Shown here piece after piece: positions 62,131 to 64,000 of a DNA stretch of 64,000 nt. Origin of the DNA: Croceimicrobium sp965228705 (GTDB lineage: Bacteria; Bacteroidota; Bacteroidia; Flavobacteriales; Schleiferiaceae); contig NZ_OZ245832.1 of NCBI RefSeq assembly GCF_965228705.1, positions 1,240,001 to 1,304,000 of the forward strand, given 5' to 3'. The notes under the pieces are model-generated. The model did not search any database. It saw nothing but the letters and a program-made list of their open reading frames with translations, and was not told the DNA's origin. The translations under genes were made by a program, and so were the position numbers. Every line of letters begins with the position of its first letter. Position 1 is the first letter of the stretch.

Positions 62131-62559
62131 ATGTTGACCAGTCTAATGTTAAGCCTTATTGGCCTCATTACTTTTAGCTCGGAGCCGGTATTAACCGAAC
62201 TTAGTACCACTGAATGGGAAAGTCAATATGCCAATGCAAAGGCTTATTACAGTTTTCAATGCAGTAGCGAAGATTCAGGAGAGAAAGGAAGCTTAAAGCT
62301 GAAGTATGATACTAAGGAAGAGCTTCTAAATTGCGATTGTAGCAAGGGAAGCAATATTCAGATTCAGACCAATAAATTTGAACATTTGGATGCGCCTTTT
62401 AAAGGGATTGACTTCGATTTACTGAGCAATTTCTTGAAAGAGCATAAAATGAAATTATACAGCTTTACTCTATATAATATTGAGGAAGAAGCGCATATCC
62501 TTTTAGAAATGAAAAACCGCCAGGGAGAAACCCAGTACTGGCGCTATCAGAAACACTAA
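62131..62559 (+). CDS. Hypothetical exported protein
   Basis: A 142-residue protein with a hydrophobic N-terminus (LTSLMLSLIGLITFSS), probably a signal peptide, and a polar body with three Cys (YSFQCSSED, LLNCDCSKGS). No family recognised. A 22-bp gap separates it from the next co-directional gene. Confidence 0.65.
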   Translation: MLTSLMLSLIGLITFSSEPVLTELSTTEWESQYANAKAYYSFQCSSEDSGEKGSLKLKYDTKEELLNCDCSKGSNIQIQTNKFEHLDAPFKGIDFDLLSNFLKEHKMKLYSFTLYNIEEEAHILLEMKNRQGETQYWRYQKH

Positions 62560-62581
62560 ACCTTAGAATCCGAACGTAAAC

Positions 62582-62950
62582 ATGAAATGTCTCGAGCTAA
62601 AACCTAAGCGAAGCTTAATTAAAACCGACCATCGTTTTATTGCTAAAATCCCCCTAATGCCCAATCGCTACCTCTGGGAGCGCATGGACTTTAGCTTAGG
62701 ATTATTGGCCAGCGATAAAAGAGATACCTTATTGGTAATTACCGATAACGAAGATTTCTTGAAACGCTATTCCAAGTACTACCAAGAACGATTTGAAGTA
62801 GCCGAACACGGAGATGATTATTCTGTGGGTGCCGACTTCGAAACCATTTTTGGGAAGGTTAGCTTCGACCAGGAAGTGGAAGTAGAAAACGATGATGATG
62901 AAAACTATGAAAATGAGGAATCTGAAATGGATGATTCCGATATCGACTAA
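62582..62950 (+). CDS. Hypothetical protein with acidic tail
   Basis: A 122-residue soluble protein with a basic start (LELKPKRSLIKTDHRF) and a strongly acidic end (VENDDDENYENEESEMDD). No domain recognised. Its end lies 16 bp before the galactanase ATG, and a hairpin with a T-run follows. Confidence 0.7.
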   Translation: MKCLELKPKRSLIKTDHRFIAKIPLMPNRYLWERMDFSLGLLASDKRDTLLVITDNEDFLKRYSKYYQERFEVAEHGDDYSVGADFETIFGKVSFDQEVEVENDDDENYENEESEMDDSDID

Positions 62951-62955
62951 ACATA

Positions 62956-62983
62956 AAGCCTTCCTAATGGGAGGCTTTTTTTA
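62956..62983 (+). terminator. Hairpin with T-run overlapping the next gene start
   Basis: Arms AAGCCTTCC 62956-62964 and GGGAGGCTT 62969-62977 pair over nine bases with one G-T wobble, loop TAAT, then a run of seven T. It is an ordinary-looking Rho-independent terminator, except that the next gene's ATG (62967) lies in its loop and right arm. Confidence 0.6.
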
Positions 62984-64000
62984 TTTCCTTCTTGCAAGTC
63001 TGATACTTAGCGGATGCCGCAAAAACGAAGCTAAAGGAACAGCAAAAGTACCCGATTCCAATACCAAGGACTTTTATCGCGCCGCAGATCTTTCATCCTG
63101 GCCCGAGATAAGTGCGGCCAATCTCAGTTTCTTTAAAGCCGATGGCGAAGAGGGTGAATTCTTGGATATCCTTCAAGATGCCGGAATAAATACAGTCCGA
63201 TTACGACTATGGGTAGATCCGGCGGGACCTCATTCCAGCTTTTCCGAAGTCGATAGTTTTGCCCAGGTACTGCAGAATCGTGGTCTCAAAGTTTGGCTTA
63301 GTGTGCATTGCACTGACCATTGGGCTGATCCTTCCAATCAAGAGATTCCGACCCGCTGGTCTAATCTAAGCTTTGCCGAACTTCAGGATAGCCTCTATCA
63401 GTATTTCGCTCGAATCAGTGCACAAATTCAGCCAGACATTATTCAAATCGGGAATGAAATCAATCCAGGCTTGCTCATGCCCTTTGGCTCACGATGGGAG
63501 CAATTGCCACAGTTTCGCTCCTTAATCGACACGGCCTCAGCTGCCATTCGCAGGCATAGCCCGGAAAGTGAAATTATGCTCCATTGCGCTGGTCCAACCG
63601 TAGCTCCGGTTTATTTCCTGGATTTAAAGGATTTAGACTTCGATCTAATCGGGATTTCCTATTACCCCATCTGGCATGGGAAATCCTTTTTTGACCTAAC
63701 TAATGTTTTCAATAATCTGGATGCCAACCTAAAGCAAGGGATTATGATTGCCGAAACGGCCTACCCCTTTACTCTGGATTGGAATGATTGGACGAATAAT
63801 ATTGTAGGACTACCGGAACAATTAATTGATACCATACCTGCCAGTCCGGCTGGTCAAAAACAGTTTCTAACCGAAATTCGTGCTCAAATCGAAGCACAGG
63901 ACCGAGGTCGTGGTTTTTGTTATTGGGGAGGTGAACTCATTGCCTGGAAAGGTCCGCAAGGTGAAAATGCTTCCCCCTGGGAAAATCAGGCTCTCTTTGA
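62967..64000 (+). CDS. GH53 arabinogalactan endo-beta-1,4-galactanase lipoprotein, 5' part
   Basis: An open frame running off the right edge (at least 344 residues). It has a lipoprotein signal (LASLILSGC) and then GH53 hallmarks: YRAADLSSWPEIS, TVRLRLWVDPAG, QIGNEINPG (acid/base Glu), YYPIWHG and MIAETAYPF (nucleophile Glu). It cleaves beta-1,4-galactan in plant or algal polysaccharide, probably at the cell surface. ATG 62967 is chosen for its clean lipobox; an in-frame ATG at 62931 would add 12 residues and overlap the preceding gene. Confidence 0.88.
   Translation, partial: MGGFFYFLLASLILSGCRKNEAKGTAKVPDSNTKDFYRAADLSSWPEISAANLSFFKADGEEGEFLDILQDAGINTVRLRLWVDPAGPHSSFSEVDSFAQVLQNRGLKVWLSVHCTDHWADPSNQEIPTRWSNLSFAELQDSLYQYFARISAQIQPDIIQIGNEINPGLLMPFGSRWEQLPQFRSLIDTASAAIRRHSPESEIMLHCAGPTVAPVYFLDLKDLDFDLIGISYYPIWHGKSFFDLTNVFNNLDANLKQGIMIAETAYPFTLDWNDWTNNIVGLPEQLIDTIPASPAGQKQFLTEIRAQIEAQDRGRGFCYWGGELIAWKGPQGENASPWENQALF

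Noticed and set aside
1..64000. tRNA, rRNA, CRISPR array or prophage in the window
   Set aside because: All gaps are under about 225 bp, none folds as a tRNA by eye, and no regularly spaced repeats or phage genes were found.

Overview
The window looks like a chromosomal segment from a member of Bacteroidota, most likely Flavobacteriales. The reasons are: four type IX secretion or gliding-type cell-surface proteins, a GWxTD protein, a BatA-domain protein, the GYDIA-type GHMP kinase beside HMG-CoA reductase, and promoter boxes of the Bacteroidota type (TAnnTTTG) close to start codons where Shine-Dalgarno sequences are lacking. There are no rRNA or tRNA genes, insertion sequences, prophage or CRISPR arrays that I can see. 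Genes are packed tightly, no gene-free stretch exceeds about 225 bp, and most co-directional genes overlap by 1 to 50 bp.

Layout. 1-1869: mevalonate-pathway genes (HMG-CoA reductase, cut by the left edge, and a GHMP kinase). 1917-4103: PKD/gliding C-terminal surface protein. 4100-6622 (minus): adk-obgE-PAP2-crcB operon. 6736-7821: mannose-1-phosphate guanylyltransferase. 7818-15973 (minus): a light-response locus, with a CarH/LitR-like B12-binding MerR regulator, an ECF sigma factor, crtI, crtB, idi, queD, folE, an atypical SDR, a flavin-reductase-like protein and a photolyase. 16094-17677: prfC. 17656-24290 (minus): a five-gene operon joining an E1-like/nitroreductase fusion and a GNAT-fold protein to a 7TMR-DISM histidine kinase, a receiver-kinase and a lone receiver, with a paralogous receiver divergent at 24377. 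25770-28420: a MacB-type ABC transporter with two tandem small secreted CFFCG proteins, resembling zinc-linked zrg loci. 28417-35690: hydrolase, BatA protein, a dihydroorotase-like protein without its metal ligands, and three glycosyltransferases. 35730-45500: housekeeping genes (CCA-adding enzyme, ABC exporter, K+ channel, miaA, lpxK, gatB, thioredoxin-like lipoprotein). 45480-51944 (minus): gap, a 1051-residue T9SS substrate, lipA, a predicted outer-membrane protein, ytxJ and a 40-residue lipoprotein. 52034-56386: ung, a BamA-like protein, GWxTD protein, rlmB. 56609-59624 (minus): T9SS protein and O-antigen ligase/TPR protein. 59724-64000: M1 peptidase, two unknowns, and a GH53 endo-galactanase cut by the right edge.

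How they work together. HMG-CoA reductase, GHMP kinase and type 1 Idi supply isoprenoid units, and CrtB and CrtI turn them into carotenoid. These sit with pterin genes (folE, queD) and photolyase under what appears to be one B12-photoreceptor/sigma-factor switch. Upstream of the sigma gene is a tandemly duplicated operator: two inverted repeats, each with 10-bp arms and a 17-bp spacer, 56 bp apart, one arm overlapping the -7 box. This and the E1/nitroreductase plus acyltransferase-like plus three-regulator operon are the two most interesting systems here.
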